Positions 1 to 11,428 are shown, counted from the first letter of the stretch. The stretch is 64,000 nt of DNA from Ischnura elegans (GCF_921293095.1 NC_060256.1:90303851-90367850), one strand, 5' to 3'. Translations and numbers: made by a program. The notes: a model not told the origin generated them from the sequence alone.

Positions 1-120
1 CGGCAAAAACACGGAAAGCATATCTTCGACCTGAAGAACCCTGGTGGAATCGCGGCGAAACTGTCGTCATCTCTGACAACGAGACGCGGCGAAAACCCGG
101 GAAATGGAGGGATACACGAA
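1..120 (+). mobile_element. Penelope-like element terminal segment (pLTR) fragment
   Basis: The window opens inside a repeat end with the layout CTGAAGA, hairpin-like spacer, CGAAACTGTCGTC. This matches the terminal segments of the other PLE relics here (for example 46,020-46,150 minus). No PLE coding sequence follows; a LINE remnant starts by about 246. The left boundary lies outside the window. The PLE assignment rests on similarity among relics in this window. Confidence 0.55.
31..68 (+). ncRNA. Hammerhead-ribozyme-like core in PLE end
   Basis: CTGAAGA (31-37) fits the CUGANGA core. A weakly pairing spacer follows, then CGAAAC at 56-61 and GTC at 63-65. Helix II pairing is imperfect, so this copy is probably decayed. 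Confidence 0.4.
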
Positions 121-245
121 TTATGAACGCGTACGCAAGTCTTCGAGACAACAGTGATTTAAGGTTTAGAATCGTGAGGTTGAAGAATTTAGAAAGCATA
201 TTCAAAGTCATTTAATTATTTCTCCTTCATATTTTATCAAAATGT

Positions 246-905
246 ATGCAAAATTTAAACTTTGTTTTTTGTTCAACGCAGCGGATTACGACGAGGTTAT
301 TTCGCCGACAATTTAGTACATCCCTCAACGTCTGGTATTCAATTCTAATTCATTCCCTCGTAGATTTTGCATCCAACACCCTTCATCATTTGGTCGATGA
401 ACTGGAGCCGTGGACTTCCTCTGGGCCTTTTTCCATCAACATGCCCCCTCTAGGATTCTCAAAAGGATCCTCCCAATGCCTCATTTTGTGCCCAGTAAAT
501 TGGACACTTCTTTTTACGGCCGATTTCAATATGTTTCTTTTCTCTTTAAATTCATTCAGTATTTATTCGCTTGGTATTCGGTCTGTCCATTTAATTCTTA
601 GAATTCGTCTACAACATCATAGTTCCATTGAGTTCAGTATCTTCCTATCTTCTTGAAACAGAGTACATGTTTCACTGCCATATAATGCTACACTTCATGC
701 GTAGGATTTGAGAATTCTTTTGTTAATTTCCAGACTGTTACTTCTGCATGTTAAAATTTAGTCTATTTATCGAATTCCTTTCTTTTCTTACATCTACCTT
801 ATTTCTACTATCTCGCGTGGTCTTACTTCCTTCATAAGTGAGGTCGTTCACTTGATCAAGTTTTTCTCTTCTGATATTTATCTGCACTTCCATTACTTGA
901 CATTA
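246..905 (-). pseudogene. RTE/jockey-like LINE, 3' part of ORF2 (decayed)
   Basis: Reading the minus strand in shifting frames gives the usual order of a LINE ORF2 C-terminus: a block like EGSKTTRDSRNKVDVRK near 850-780, a degraded 'YGSET' block near 680, a WTDR-like block near 590, then GKRPRGSPRLQFIDQMMKG near 440-370. There are several frameshifts and stops, so no intact protein can be made. The plus-strand open frame over 246-656 is an antisense by-product. Only the last quarter or so of the ORF2 is present. The same broad family recurs at 3,060-3,470, 15,705-16,045 and 20,290-20,725. Confidence 0.7.
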
Positions 906-925
906 CTTCCATTACTCCATAACTT

Positions 926-1310
926 CGACCGCACCTTGAATATGCAGCGAGCATATGGGATCTGGTGCAGAAAGACTTAATTCACGGACTGAATAAAATA
1001 CAACAGAAGGCTGCACGTTTCGTCAAAAACTGCTACGGGCGTAAAGAGAGCGTTACCCAGAAGTTAAGCAAATTAGGCTGGGAGCCGCTGGAGACTCGGA
1101 GGCTGCGCGCTAGGCTTAGATTGCTTGAACAATTGAGAAAAGATATCTTTAAGAGCGACTCAGAGAGCATAATATTAGAGCCACACTATTTCCAGGTTCG
1201 ATAGAAGCGATAAGTTAAGAGAGATGTTTTGCCGAACGGATAGACCTGGGAATTCGTTTTTCCCCCGAATCATAAAAGACTTTAATAAACGCTTGTCCCA
1301 ACTTCGTTAG
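926..1310 (+). pseudogene. CR1/L2-like LINE, C-terminal end of ORF2 (5'-truncated, one frameshift)
   Basis: The frame from 926 reads RPHLEYAASIWD, then QQKAARFVKNCYGR and LGWEPLETRRLRARL. This aligns along its length with the end of the nearly complete LINE at 16.63-20.24 kb (RPHLEYAASVWD, QRRAARYVKGRYD, LGWESLSDRRLKNRL). The frame is lost near 1,197, where a stop follows HYFQV. The next frame continues FDRSDKLREMFCRTDR to the normal stop at 1,308-1,310. It is a typical 5'-truncated LINE insertion, somewhat older than the 17-20 kb copy. Confidence 0.88.
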
Positions 1311-1408
1311 AGCACTTGATTTTTTTTTGTAAACGGCAGGTGTCCTAACACCCCCTGCCACAAGCCTTTTAGCCGGCTTGCGGGGTATTATGTAAATGTA
1401 GATGAACC
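1311..1408 (+). repeat. 3' UTR and tail of the truncated LINE
   Basis: It holds the CACCCCCTGCC block and a CTTGCGGGGTA block, ending in TAAATGTAGATG. The 3' end of the LINE at 20,010-20,240 has the same order (CACCCCCTGCC, CTCGCAGGGTAA, then GTAGATG repeats), confirming family membership. Confidence 0.8.
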
Positions 1409-1449
1409 TACAAATTAAATCGTAGGTATATTCTTAAAATACCCGTTAA

Positions 1450-1600
1450 GGCAATCATTTTTTGGTCCTTGGGGACTGCGTGGTCATGCCTTACTTCTGC
1501 CAAACTTCGCGGGTTCGAGTCCCGCCTTGGAAGGTTTCCCCTATCCAGGGAATTAGTGGTTGCGATCGTCCTGTGTTTCTGTTCGTTAGATTACCACATT
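1450..1600 (+). mobile_element. tRNA-derived SINE-like fragment
   Basis: It has a B-box-like GGTTCGAGTCC near 1,510 after a degenerate A-box region, then CCCCTATCCAGGGAATTAG. The family differs from the SINE at 14.2, 30 and 48.7 kb. It cannot be a functional tRNA gene because there is no paired acceptor stem. Confidence 0.45.
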
Positions 1601-1784
1601 ATGAAGGTCTTGCATGCGTTTTTTCGGGAGTTTAATGAAATATAAAATATAAATGTAATTATACGATACGACCTTGGTGATACATTGCTTCAGCTACACG
1701 CTCCTGCGTTTTAGAACTGTCTGTGCATTATACTTGCTTGGGCAATATACTGAACTCAAATGGTACTTATACTATGACCAGTGG

Positions 1785-2108
1785 CACTGGCGGATCCAGG
1801 AAAGGGTCAAGGGGGGGTTGCTAGGTAGGGGAACTGGGGGGTAACCTCACAGCAGTAGTGTAGTGGAAGTCCGGAAGGTTACGAAAATGTTGAGAATCTC
1901 GAGGATTGTAAAAACACTTTAAGGTTATTTCATTGCTAATTTTTTAAAGAATTAAGTTTTAAACAATTATTTATGTTAATTATCGGTAATTTTACCTCAT
2001 TCTTTATAATAAAAGGTCAATTACCATTTTAACTATTGTAAATTGGATACCCCAGTGGTGTGGGGGGATATAGCGCAACTTAGCCCCTATCTGGATCCAC
2101 CACTAATA
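1785..2108 (+). mobile_element. MITE with GGCGGATCCAGG-type ends
   Basis: The left end ACTGGCGGATCCAGG and the right end CTGGATCCACCACTAAT are imperfect inverted repeats about 320 bp apart, with G-rich and C-rich subterminal tracts and an AT-rich core. No coding capacity. A smaller relative lies at 47,537-47,694. Superfamily not assigned, and no clear target-site duplication seen. Confidence 0.6.
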
Positions 2109-2700
2109 CCTAGCATATAATATAGTAGAGAATGGAAGTGGTGCAGAAAAACTTGCAATGAAGTGTTCAGGAGAGACAAGCGAAGAGCTGGAGGTGAGGT
2201 TTATCGCAGTGTGGCGAGGAGACTTGGATGGAGTGGAATGGGGATGAGAGGGGATGCAGGTGTTTGAGACGACCGAGGGTGTAAAATGGAGAAAATAGAG
2301 GGTGAAGATAACTTGGTGGGAAGTGGTGATCACGTGGTCCGTGGGAAAGGAAAGCGGTCGAAACATATCAGCTGAGGTAGCTGTCGCACGTAAGAAAACT
2401 CTTTCACCTCTTCAACCTTTTGTTTTCCTAGCTTAATGTTTGTCGTAGTCTCCTCTCTTTTTTACCTAGGAGGCTGGATTACCAACGAGGGACGAAGCAA
2501 GAAAGAATTAGTCAGTAGAATAGCGCAGTTGAAGAGGGCTTTAAACTTAAAGAAGAATAATCTTACAACTGTAAAATTTTAGATTTTCCCGGCGTCTAGA
2601 TTGATGAAAAATTTCTCGGAATTCTCACCGGGTATGGTATTGGGTTAATTCTCCCAACATTTCAACGTCTGAGTCTGCCATCGAACTATTAATTATTAAT

Positions 2701-2835
2701 AACTATTGGGATAGAATTGTGAAGGAGGCAATTGCTATTAGCCTTGAGGAGAAGAGCTTAAACAAAGGTAAAGGCTTCCACCCGAGCAGTGCCTGGGATG
2801 CCATAATTAATCGCTACATCCGCACACAACAATAA
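2701..2835 (+). pseudogene. PLE GIY-YIG endonuclease, C-terminal tail
   Basis: The plus strand reads YWDRIVKEAIAISLEEKSLN, then GKGFHPSSAWDAIINRYIR, and ends at TAA (2,833-2,835). This resembles the last helical block of PLE endonucleases (R-x-I-x-E-A-I-x-I ... S-x-x-W). Compare RLIRESVEIAKRPINFNREE at 4.4 kb minus and RLIKEAIEIFKKPENMNRED at 34.6 kb minus in this window. The frame is open for 45 codons but lacks the GIY and YIG strands and all of the RT. Confidence 0.7.
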
Positions 2836-2899
2836 CGGCAACGGGATATGAATAAATAAATAAATAAGTACCGTGAAAAGTACCATTAAGAGTAAACCC

Positions 2900-2933
2900 C
2901 TGAAGACGATGGCAGACTCAGCCATTAAAACGT
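2900..2933 (+). ncRNA. Hammerhead-like core in PLE arm (GAAA replaced by TAAA)
   Basis: CTGAAGA is at 2,900-2,906. A perfect 4-bp stem TGGC/GCCA (2,910-2,913 with 2,921-2,924) encloses a 7-nt loop, then TTAAAAC. The first A of the usual GAAA is preceded by T, so cleavage activity is doubtful. Confidence 0.45.
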
Positions 2934-3059
2934 TGGGAGAATTAACCCAATACCACACCCGGTGGGAATCCCGAGAAATTTTTCATCAATCTTACAACTG
3001 GTTGTGAGAATACAAACATAGAAATGAGGGAATAATTCATCAGATGCTACAAATGGAGC

Positions 3060-3470
3060 ATATTTCTCTATCGAAACGAGGCGGTGGACGTTACCAGTAG
3101 CAGAGAAGTCAGGAGTATTCGAAATGTGGTGCTACCGAAGAATGATGAAGATAAGGTGGATCGACCGTTTAAGTAACGAGGAAGTTCTAAGAAGATTGGG
3201 AGAAAAGAGATATCTCCTAAAAACCTTGAGCAGAGAACGGGACAACTTAATTGGCCACATTCTGAGGCATGATGGCCTGATGAAGACAATCGTTGAAGGA
3301 CAGGTGGAAGGGAAGAAGGGCAAGGGACGGCCCCGAATGAGTTAGATAGGACAGGTTATAAAGGATGGAAAAGGGAAGAAATATGCCGCTATGAAGAGGC
3401 TAGCGGGTAGGAGAGAGGAATGGAGAGCTGCGTAAAACCAATCCCATGTTATGGTGAGTTATGGAGATGC
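3060..3470 (+). pseudogene. RTE/jockey-like LINE, ORF2 C-terminus (5'-truncated)
   Basis: The plus strand encodes MWCYRRMMKIRWIDRL, SNEEVLRRLGEKR, then LIGHILRHDGLMKTIVEG and GKKGKGRPRMS. This is the conserved C-terminal tail of this LINE ORF2 type (a FEMWCYRR...GHxxRH...EGxxxGKRGRGRPR order is familiar). A TAG at 3,343-3,345 ends the frame early, and the remaining tail (AAMKRLAGRREEWRAA) reads on in the same frame after it. It is closely related to the minus-strand copy at 15,705-16,045. The antisense open frames here have no independent support. Confidence 0.85.
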
Positions 3471-4210
3471 TGATGATGAGCTGTCGCATATGCTGTAGGG
3501 TGTGTGGGAGATGAAATAAGTATCTTATTAGGTAGCGAAACTTGGATCACTTTGCCCAGCAGTTTGGCAGTTGGCGACTCTTATTAGAGACTACCAAGCG
3601 GCGAGGGGATGTTGAAACATATCTTTATTGGTATAATAGTTTAAAAATAGTATGAACGTATGAATGATTTAATAAAGATGGAAAATAACAATTAAATTCG
3701 CGGTGGGTTACAGTATTCCAGAGGGCAAATGGAGAGTGATGTATTGTAACATATGTGGTTTCTATTATCAGATCCATGACGTGATGTAGGTTTAAACCCG
3801 CTCCAATCTTGGCCCTAAGCGCACAACCCTGCTCTTGTATATCTCGCCTTGTGTTTCACCCCCGCGCCACCCTCATCACTTAGGTACTCTCACCCCTCCC
3901 TCCTTCGTCCCTTACTTCCACCCCCCCTTTTCCCATGTAATCCTCTGCTGAAATATTCACGTCCCTGTCTTGCGAGAGCAGTTGGGTCCAAGGTGTGCAC
4001 GCGCTCAGCATTCTTGAAGGGATGGGGGGAGCATTCTTGAGGGGGTTGGGGGTTGAAAGGCAATAATGAACAGAGCGCGTACAATTTTACTCGTGTAAAG
4101 TTTGGAGTGCATCTTATTTGCAATAGTTCTTGCCGTTTTCGTATGAAGATTTTCACAGCTTCTTTTATCAATGTTTCGGGAATTGCTGCATAGGTAACAT
4201 TTTCTCACTC

Positions 4211-4245
4211 GACGTTTCACTCCTCCTGCTGGGAGCGTTATCAAG
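4211..4245 (-). ncRNA. Hammerhead-like core in PLE pLTR (degraded)
   Basis: On the minus strand CTTGATAA stands where CUGAUGA would be, followed by CTCC-cagca-GGAG (a perfect 4-bp stem) and GTGAAACGTC. The GAAA box is kept and the CUGANGA box is altered. Confidence 0.45.
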
Positions 4246-4321
4246 AGAATGGGAGGTAAACCGTTCTCGTCCCGAGCTTATATAGGTTTCGTTAACCCAT
4301 TGTTGATCCGATTTTGAATTT

Positions 4322-4597
4322 TCACGGAAGGCGATAGCCGTTGGTCATTAGATTGGGCCAGGAACCCTCTCCATATGCGGCTGAGGTTATATCCTCCTCC
4401 TCCCTATTGAAGTTGATAGGCCTTTTCGCTATCTCGACGGATTCACGTATAAGACGCGGATGATATTCTCCCGTCTTCGCCAATACCCGTGTAGCGTTAA
4501 ACATTATTTTATGCCCAGGGCTGGAGGCGTAATTTTCAGCGTTTCTTTGCGTCATTGAGGTTTTAGCTTGGAAAATATCGACGTTTTTCCTTCGCAA
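4322..4597 (-). pseudogene. PLE GIY-YIG endonuclease, C-terminal part
   Basis: The open minus-strand frame (91 codons) contains SSPGHKIMFNATRVLAKTGE, then YHPRLIRESVEIAKRP and NFNREEEDI. PLE endonucleases place an H-x-I-x-F ... VLA ... Y-x-x-R-x-I-x-E-(A/S)-x-E-I ... NFNRE series after the GIY-YIG core, and the order here is the same. The catalytic GIY and YIG strands are missing, so this is an inactive 3' fragment. Its stop is followed directly by the pLTR. Confidence 0.78.
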
Positions 4598-4600
4598 AAT

Positions 4601-5530
4601 GATTACTATTATCTATAGAAACTTTTTTGTGCCATTGATTAAAAATTCTATTTTATAAAGTTTTTTAAATGTAAAATTTGATATAGCTGATAGATTAGGC
4701 GGTAGCGGCCATTTTTGGTGCCGTACATCAGTGCATTTACTTTGGAATATTTTCAAATGCTGTGCCCAAATATATTTCAATATCTATTTGCGTGCCGATA
4801 CTCCTGACAGCATATCGATATTGGGTTAAGCCTACATGAATACATTTAATGATTCACTGATAAATACGCCGGATATGTATTTAACAAATATTCCGAACTT
4901 AATATTTTGCTTTAAAATATTGCGAATCGATTTAAGCTAAATAATACTATTTCCTTATGTTTTTTATAAGCTCATTTATTTTGAATTTTTCCCTTGTTTT
5001 GAATCATTTCCCTTTACCCTAAAGTAAAATTTCATTCCTCCATTAAGAAGATAGAATCAAAAAAAAATGGGAAAAGTTTATATTTGGCCGGTTTAAATTC
5101 CGAACGGTTTTCTAATTACTGAATTTGTTATAGTAAGTTCGTAAAAGATAATTTAAATAATTGATTTGTTTTTAGCTTAGTACCAGGTTTTATTTTCGAA
5201 ATTTAATTATAGGTGCCTCACATTAAAATGGCTTAATTCAACAGATAATCACAGTAAACTATCTGTGTATTCTTATTTTTTACACGAGCTTGAGATTTTT
5301 TTGGCTTTATTATTGCATTCTTTCCTCGATATAGGAAGGTTTTCGGTGCACCACATTCAAAAACTGCCAGAGAATGATATAGCGCAATCCAAGGACCTCT
5401 TCAAATAAGATACCAATAAAATATCCACGAGATATCGCTCGACGCTTGAATAAAACTACATTGCAGTACTTGTTATCTTTTAAGGCTGATTCCCCATCCT
5501 TAATGGAGGAGTCCTTTCCCGTACAATTGA
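4601..5530. other. AT-rich stretch with no recognised feature
   Basis: No open frame over about 60 codons with protein-like content, no inverted termini and no repeat matched elsewhere in the window. Confidence 0.6.
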
Positions 5531-5534
5531 GCCA

Positions 5535-5850
5535 TCAGCATTTCGGTTTAGACATCAGGAAGCGAACTCCCTGCGACTCAGACACGTAAGGGTTCTTGTG
5601 ATTGCCATTCGCCGTCCCCTCCCTGTGGAGCACCCGTGTCAAGGCTGGGTCTGCACGCTTTCGGATATCTCCTTGCAGGATGCTGCGGTCGCTGCATCCC
5701 CCGATACGGCGGTGGGTGTTGGGGAAATGGCCATGGTTAACACGCGCTGCCAATGTTCCTGACGTGAAATGCTCCTTTTGTGTCCCAGATGACGTCAAAA
5801 TCGCTCGCATCCCCCGAATAGATGATGTGACTATTGAGTACCACTGAGGG
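5535..5850. other. GC-rich island of unknown nature
   Basis: About 300 bp with many CpGs inside AT-rich DNA. Both strands are open (91 codons minus, 5,535-5,810; 81 codons plus, 5,602-5,847), as expected from GC-rich DNA low in TAA/TAG. Neither translation resembles a family I know. It could be a decayed repeat end, a regulatory island or an unrecognised exon. Confidence 0.35.
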
Positions 5851-8800
5851 ATTTGTATGTAACCGTTGCCAAAATCTCATCTAAACCAGAGTTACTAGCT
5901 TCAATACATTATATTTTGTTTTGGAGGGGGCAATATCAATGCGTAGTTAAGGTGAGGAATCTTGAATAATGACGCCCAAGTATATTTTAAATTCAAAATA
6001 AGAGGGCGGTTTTTCAGGTGAGTACTGTTTTGAAATATTAAAAAAAACAGTAACATTTTTTCAACAATTTTATTTTTACATAAGGGCCCTCAATATAAAC
6101 TACTTTTCCACCAAATTAAGGTTAATATTAATGCATATATCGAATTGAACAGCTAGCTTTTGCATACCTATCGGGGTCATAGAAAATTGCCACCTGAGTT
6201 GACAGACACTGCAAAAATGCTTTAACTGTCATTATGGCGCAGACCTTGGGGTTTCTCCAAATGAAAAACGCCTTTGTCATTTGACACATGGTAAGGACCG
6301 CAATGAGAATTATCAAATTGTTCCCAACAAAATGATGCAGTAAGATCTTGAGTTCTGAATTGCGATATTTCATTTTTTGCTGGCAGCTTTTGAAAATGGT
6401 GAACCGAATTTTTTGCTGAAAGTGTACTGCTTTTTTTATGTATTTCAAAACGATATTTACTTAAAAAACGCGCTCCGTAAACCTTAAGTTAAATAATTAA
6501 GAAAGAATGAAAGTTTGGTTTGGTTATATGGTTTGAAAGTGCTTCTAATTCTCTAAGGAGGGGATTGGGTATGACCACATAAAGGATCTAAAATATTCCT
6601 CACTTGGGGGAGGAGAGTATACGTTTTCCCCGACCTTCCCTTGCATACGACCCTGATCTTTGAACTACCCCGAAACCCTCTTGAAAAGGCAAATCGTAAC
6701 GCCTTTTTTTTTTTGGATCAGCAGTCTTATCCTGGAGGAGAGGTTAAATTATGCGTTTTGATTGAATATTGCCTGATTTTAATTTAGCCTTTCATTTCTC
6801 ATACGCCTAATTTAGCACGTGTATAATTTTATATGACGAATTCCTCCATCTATCCGTTTGATAGTATCGTCTCTTTGATTGATTTGAAGAGAAGTGTAAA
6901 TATAGTTTCGTTTTTTGGTGGTGTCCTCTGTATTTCTCTGAATTATATCCGTTTTTGTTGGTGAAAAATGGAAGCCTAGCACTTAGCGTTCGAGTATGTA
7001 GCGGCTCCCTTCCTACCCTGTACATAAATATTTATCTCTATTTTTGTCGCCCGTAGTTGTTTTCGGGGAATCGCGCACCTATTTTAATTCTGTTCACGGA
7101 TTAAATCTATCTTCGTGGAACCCCTTTAGCTTGCCTCCTCTGTGAGTGCGAGGCAGTATTTCTGCTTTACTCTTCCATACACCCTGCCGTTTGATGGGCT
7201 AGAGGATATGGCTGTCATTCATCAACGGGTCTAAGTATTTTTTCTCATGCACAAGCTACTCAAGTTTTATGTACTAATACTCAAATTTATTCTATAGACT
7301 CCTCAAGAGTGTAATGAATTTGAGTATCACTTTATCAAGGACATCACTGCTACGACTGAAAATCGTTGACAAAATTTCAACACTAGTTTATATTATACCC
7401 ACATGTAAGACCTACGTTTAATTTTTTTCATACACGTTTATTATTTTTATTTTTGATGGAATTATTTCAAATTTTAGGATAAATTCAAGTACAAATCGGA
7501 TGGAATTAAAAACTTAGTATTAATAAAATATAATGGAAAGCTCTTTACCACTATTTTATATATTTACACTTTCTTACAGGATCGTCTGAGGAATGAGTAT
7601 ATGAACTTAATCCTTGGCAACAAAAAACGTGAGAAATGTACTATTTCAACGCAAAAACCATTAGAAAAGTAGTTTATACCATGGTTCTACAATGACCTAA
7701 GGCAGAATTATCTTAGTGATGACATATGCGTGAATTCAAAATGAAATTGAAAAAATTGCAGGAAGAGTTGGGAGTACCTTCTTGCTCTTTAAAAAAAAGC
7801 TCCTCCTGTGTTTTTCAGGAACTTTATTCCGTAATATGCTTCCTCAAGTCCATCTATGTATACTCTTGGCGTCATAAAAATGATACATCACTCAAGATGC
7901 ACTTAAGTATTGAAACAGGACGGGCGTCGCCCATTTTTTTTTCTAGGAAGGAAAGCCGAAGGTGACGTGAAACGTGGAGAAAATATCATTCAAAATTTTT
8001 TTCCTTTAGAATTAAGAAAATTCATTTCCTTAAGTGGTTTAATGCTAGGTCTGTGCTATAAATAATTGGAAAAGACAGGTTTTACCTCCTGTAACAATGT
8101 AAGGGGTGGGGAGCATTGTGAAATCCGTTTCAGCTATCAGAGTGGAGGTATTACATCATTTGCTTAATGGAAACAAGTGCATATATTCAACTTCGGGTAG
8201 ATATCGTAACAAAATTGAAGGGGTACGTCCATTTTGGGAATGGAGGTCATTTTCAGCGAATTGCACAATTTTCTTATAAATCTACGTTGACTAGTGGACT
8301 ATAAATGTAGCGGCAGACTAAATATTATAATTGGGATGAACTATTGTTTATATTTATGAACTCGCTGTGTAGGTCGTGGGTGGTGCATTGTTGAAAAAAT
8401 TTGCACTTAGTTTGGGATCCTGGTTCAAATCTTTATCAATTATAATTAGTTGTGCATTTTGATACTTTCACCGAGTCGTTACAAAAGTATTGCAACTGAA
8501 GTTTCAACTCGAATAGCGAAGCCAAAATGGTTCGCTAGAATAGTTATCTTTATGTTACTTAAAGTTGTAATACCGACTTTATTTCGCCAGTCCATTAAAG
8601 TTTCTGTACAGCAATTCTAGTTTTTCCCAAGTACTAGTAAGCTCTAAATATTATTACGTCTAAATGAATCAAAAGTGCATTTCCTTGCCTTGAATATCTA
8701 ATTATAAAGAATAGAATACGAGTAGCGTAAGTTTGAGTTAATCATCCCAGTTTTACATCTATCACATCAATAAGTTTTGGACTATTAAATTTAAGGATTC

Positions 8801-8908
8801 GTTTTCCTCCAGATTCGCCATCCAGCTACTATTTTACAGCATTAAAGTTATAACAAATAAATTCAGTCACAGTTACGTCAAGTTCACATAATCGGGATGA
8901 TAGATAAT
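5851..8908. other. About 3 kb with no supported gene
   Basis: Mostly AT-rich. A 106-codon minus-strand frame at 6,128-6,448 has no recognisable motif. Near 8,430 a B-box-like GGTTCAAATC hints at a very old SINE but has no convincing A box. Confidence 0.5.
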
Positions 8909-8909
8909 A

Positions 8910-10205
8910 GGGTAGTTTCCTTCATCAAAGAAAACGAAAGGCATTGATTGCGATTAGTTACCCACCATTAGTGTATTCAGAAAATACAAATTATTTGGTT
9001 TTAGAAATACCGGTTTAGACTAATGGCAAGTGTCAATAGGGTAGTTTCCTTCATCAAAGAAAACAAAAGGCAATAATTGCGATTCGTTACCCACCATTAG
9101 TGTATTCATAATGTACAAATTATTTCGTTTTAGAAATGCCGGTTTAGACGAATGGCAATGGTCCATTTTTATCCTCATTTGAAAAGGACCAGATTGGCGC
9201 CCATGCGATCCCACTCCACGTGACGTCACAGGGACCTAGTTTCTATAGGAGAAGATAGGAGTTATGCATCGTCTGAGGTTACCAATGCATGCATGAGGCG
9301 CAGAGCTCAGGGAAACATGTCTTAATAATCACTTATTAAAACTGGCTAAGGTCGGAAAGTTTTCCTCGTTTGAGAAGGTATTAATAATCCTTATTTAAGC
9401 CAAGCGCTACCAGCCAGCAGGGTACTCAGCTACCCTCTAGCAGCCTGCGACGTATCAGCGCTAAGCCTCGCCTCAAGGTCACCTCACCGGGCGGGAGGGG
9501 GAACCAGAAATACAACGTACGGAGAGATTTCCCGGCATTCATACTTATGCGTCGCGTTTTCGCGCGCTTGAAATTTTTCACTTATCATTTATTCGCGAAA
9601 AATAGATGTTGTCATTTAAAAATCTAAAAGCGTGAAATACGTACTCCAGGAGTAATAATCTTTCGATTTAGGCAATAAAAAAATAATAGGAAACCACCCT
9701 ATTGTATCTTCATTTGAAAAACGCCAGGTTGGCGCCCATGCGATGCCACTCCACCTGACGTCACAGGGACCTAGATTCTATACGACTAGTCAGGAGTTTT
9801 AAATCGTCTGAGATTACCAATGCATTAATGTGGCACAAAGCTCAGGGAAACATCTCATAATAATCACCTATTAAAACTGGCTTAGGTCGGAATGTCCTTA
9901 TTTAAGCCCAGCGCTACCACCTAGCATGGTACTCTGCTATCTGCTAGCATCCTCCGTCGTATCAGCGCTCAGAGCCTCGCCCCAAGGTCTCCTCACTTGC
10001 GGCAGCGGGAACCAGAACGACGTCACACGGGGTTTTCCAAGCATTCATACTTAGCCGTCGCGTTTTCGCGCGTTTGAAAATTTTCACTTTTCATTTTATC
10101 GCGAAAAATAGAAATCGACGTTTAAAAATTTAAGAGCGTGAAATGCGCACTCCATGATTAATAATCTTTCGATTTAGGCAATAAAAAAATAATAGGAGAC
10201 CACCC
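8910..10205 (+). mobile_element. TA-flanked MITE (outer copy), interrupted by a second copy
   Basis: The left end GGGTAGTTTCC (8,910) and right end GGAGACCACCC (10,205) are inverted repeats, flanked by TA on both sides. The head (8,910-9,036) stops where the tail (from about 9,702) resumes relative to the inner copy, so head plus tail make one full element of about 630 bp. TA flanks suggest the Tc1/mariner group; no transposase is encoded. Confidence 0.8.
9039..9699 (+). mobile_element. TA-flanked MITE (inner copy, full length)
   Basis: 661 bp from GGGTAGTTTCC to GGAAACCACCC (termini differ by one base as inverted repeats), flanked by TA at 9,037-9,038 and 9,700-9,701. It contains palindromic TGACGTCA-type segments and a GCGTCGCGTTTTCGCGCG-like block also seen in the other copies. 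No open frame of note. Confidence 0.82.
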
Positions 10206-10207
10206 TA

Positions 10208-11428
10208 TTTCCCTGGGTCATTACGCAGCCATCACTCTTGCTATTTTTTTTGGGAATTGTGCAAGGTTTTCCCGGTATTGGACCATTAGGCCTCTAAGCA
10301 ACAGCTCCCAAGTAAAATTAAGGCTTCAATTTTCTGCTTAAAGTATGCAATTTAATAATCAGTTTCTAATTTATAATTCTGAGACTATGGGAATTCTCGA
10401 TCCTAATACAATCATTTAAGAGCGATTTTAGCGCATCTCTTTGTTAAATATACAGATTTGGAGAAGTTAGAAACTTTATTCACCTTGATTAGCCAATTGA
10501 TATTCTTTAAACAGCCCATAAATGCATTTAGAAGCAGCGAAAACACCCCGTGAATTACACTTCCCAAAATGTACTTATAAATACTAATTATTCAATTCTC
10601 CATTAAATGACGGAAAAAATTTAATTTATTCTCGTAATACTATCCTTCATTTCTGGATTTAATTAAATTGATCAATTTATATGCTTCAGTGGCTCCACTG
10701 ATCGTTTAAAAATAAATGTGATACCAGGTTGAATATTTACGGCTAGAAATAAAATTATGCTTAATATAAATATATGATTTGGAATCCATTGTCAATAAGC
10801 CTATAGTCGTGGTGTTTCAATTAAAAGGCTATGCAGATGTGTATCCTTAAATTCTTTCATTTACGTCATAAATTTTCCATATTCAGTTATTGTGACCTTT
10901 TCATTGCGTTATCGGATTTAATTATCAGCAGTGGTCTATTAGGTCCTTCCATTAAGTTCGTAAAATAAAAATATAGACATTCTTTACTTTTTATGATACC
11001 ATTTGTTAGTACATGAAAGCTTATTGCGTAGGCGCTAAATTCTGAGGATGTTTAACTATTTTAAATGCAATTATAATTATATTTATCGTTCATTGACCGC
11101 ATAACTTAAATTAAGTATCATCTTTAAGGGCCCATTTGGCCCTGAAATGGGCCCCGATTCATTTCCATAAGAATTAGATGTAACGTTCGTTTTTAATGTC
11201 TGCAGACCTTTTTTTCTTTTGCATACTTTAATTAGTAATAATGGTCACTTTTAGTTGACACTCATGCCATTGGAAAGATAAATATGTACAAATTATTATT
11301 CTTGCAATCGAATTTCGTTTTCCACGTGATTTTCGGTGAAGTTAGGTAATAAAATAAAAAAAAGGTGAAATTTTAGCGTTATATGCTTACTGTCCCCTTG
11401 ACGACCGTCAGTACTGTTCATGCAGTTT
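10208..11428. other. AT-rich stretch with no recognised feature
   Basis: No coding signal or matched repeat. It may include upstream parts of the Helitron too decayed to read. Confidence 0.5.

Larger units (their letters stand above)
2598..2992 (+). mobile_element. Internally deleted Penelope-like element with inverted pLTR arms
   Basis: About 90 bp at 2,598-2,683 recur as reverse complement at 2,904-2,992. Shared pieces are GATTGATGAAAAATTTCTCG, TATTGGGTTAATTCTCCCAAC and GAGTCTGCCATCG. Between them lies the C-terminal tail of a PLE GIY-YIG endonuclease. An inverted terminal segment upstream and a direct one downstream of the coding end is a typical PLE arrangement. Most of the RT and endonuclease coding region is deleted. 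Confidence 0.68.
4205..4600 (-). mobile_element. Penelope-like element 3' end: endonuclease tail plus pLTR
   Basis: On the minus strand the endonuclease C-terminus (4,597-4,322) is followed by a terminal segment containing CTTGATAACGCTCCCAGCAG and GTGAAACGTCG. It is 5'-truncated. Confidence 0.72.

Noticed and set aside
6128..6448. 106-codon minus-strand open frame with a hydrophobic stretch
   Set aside because: No recognised motif, no splice context, and AT-rich composition that allows such frames by chance.
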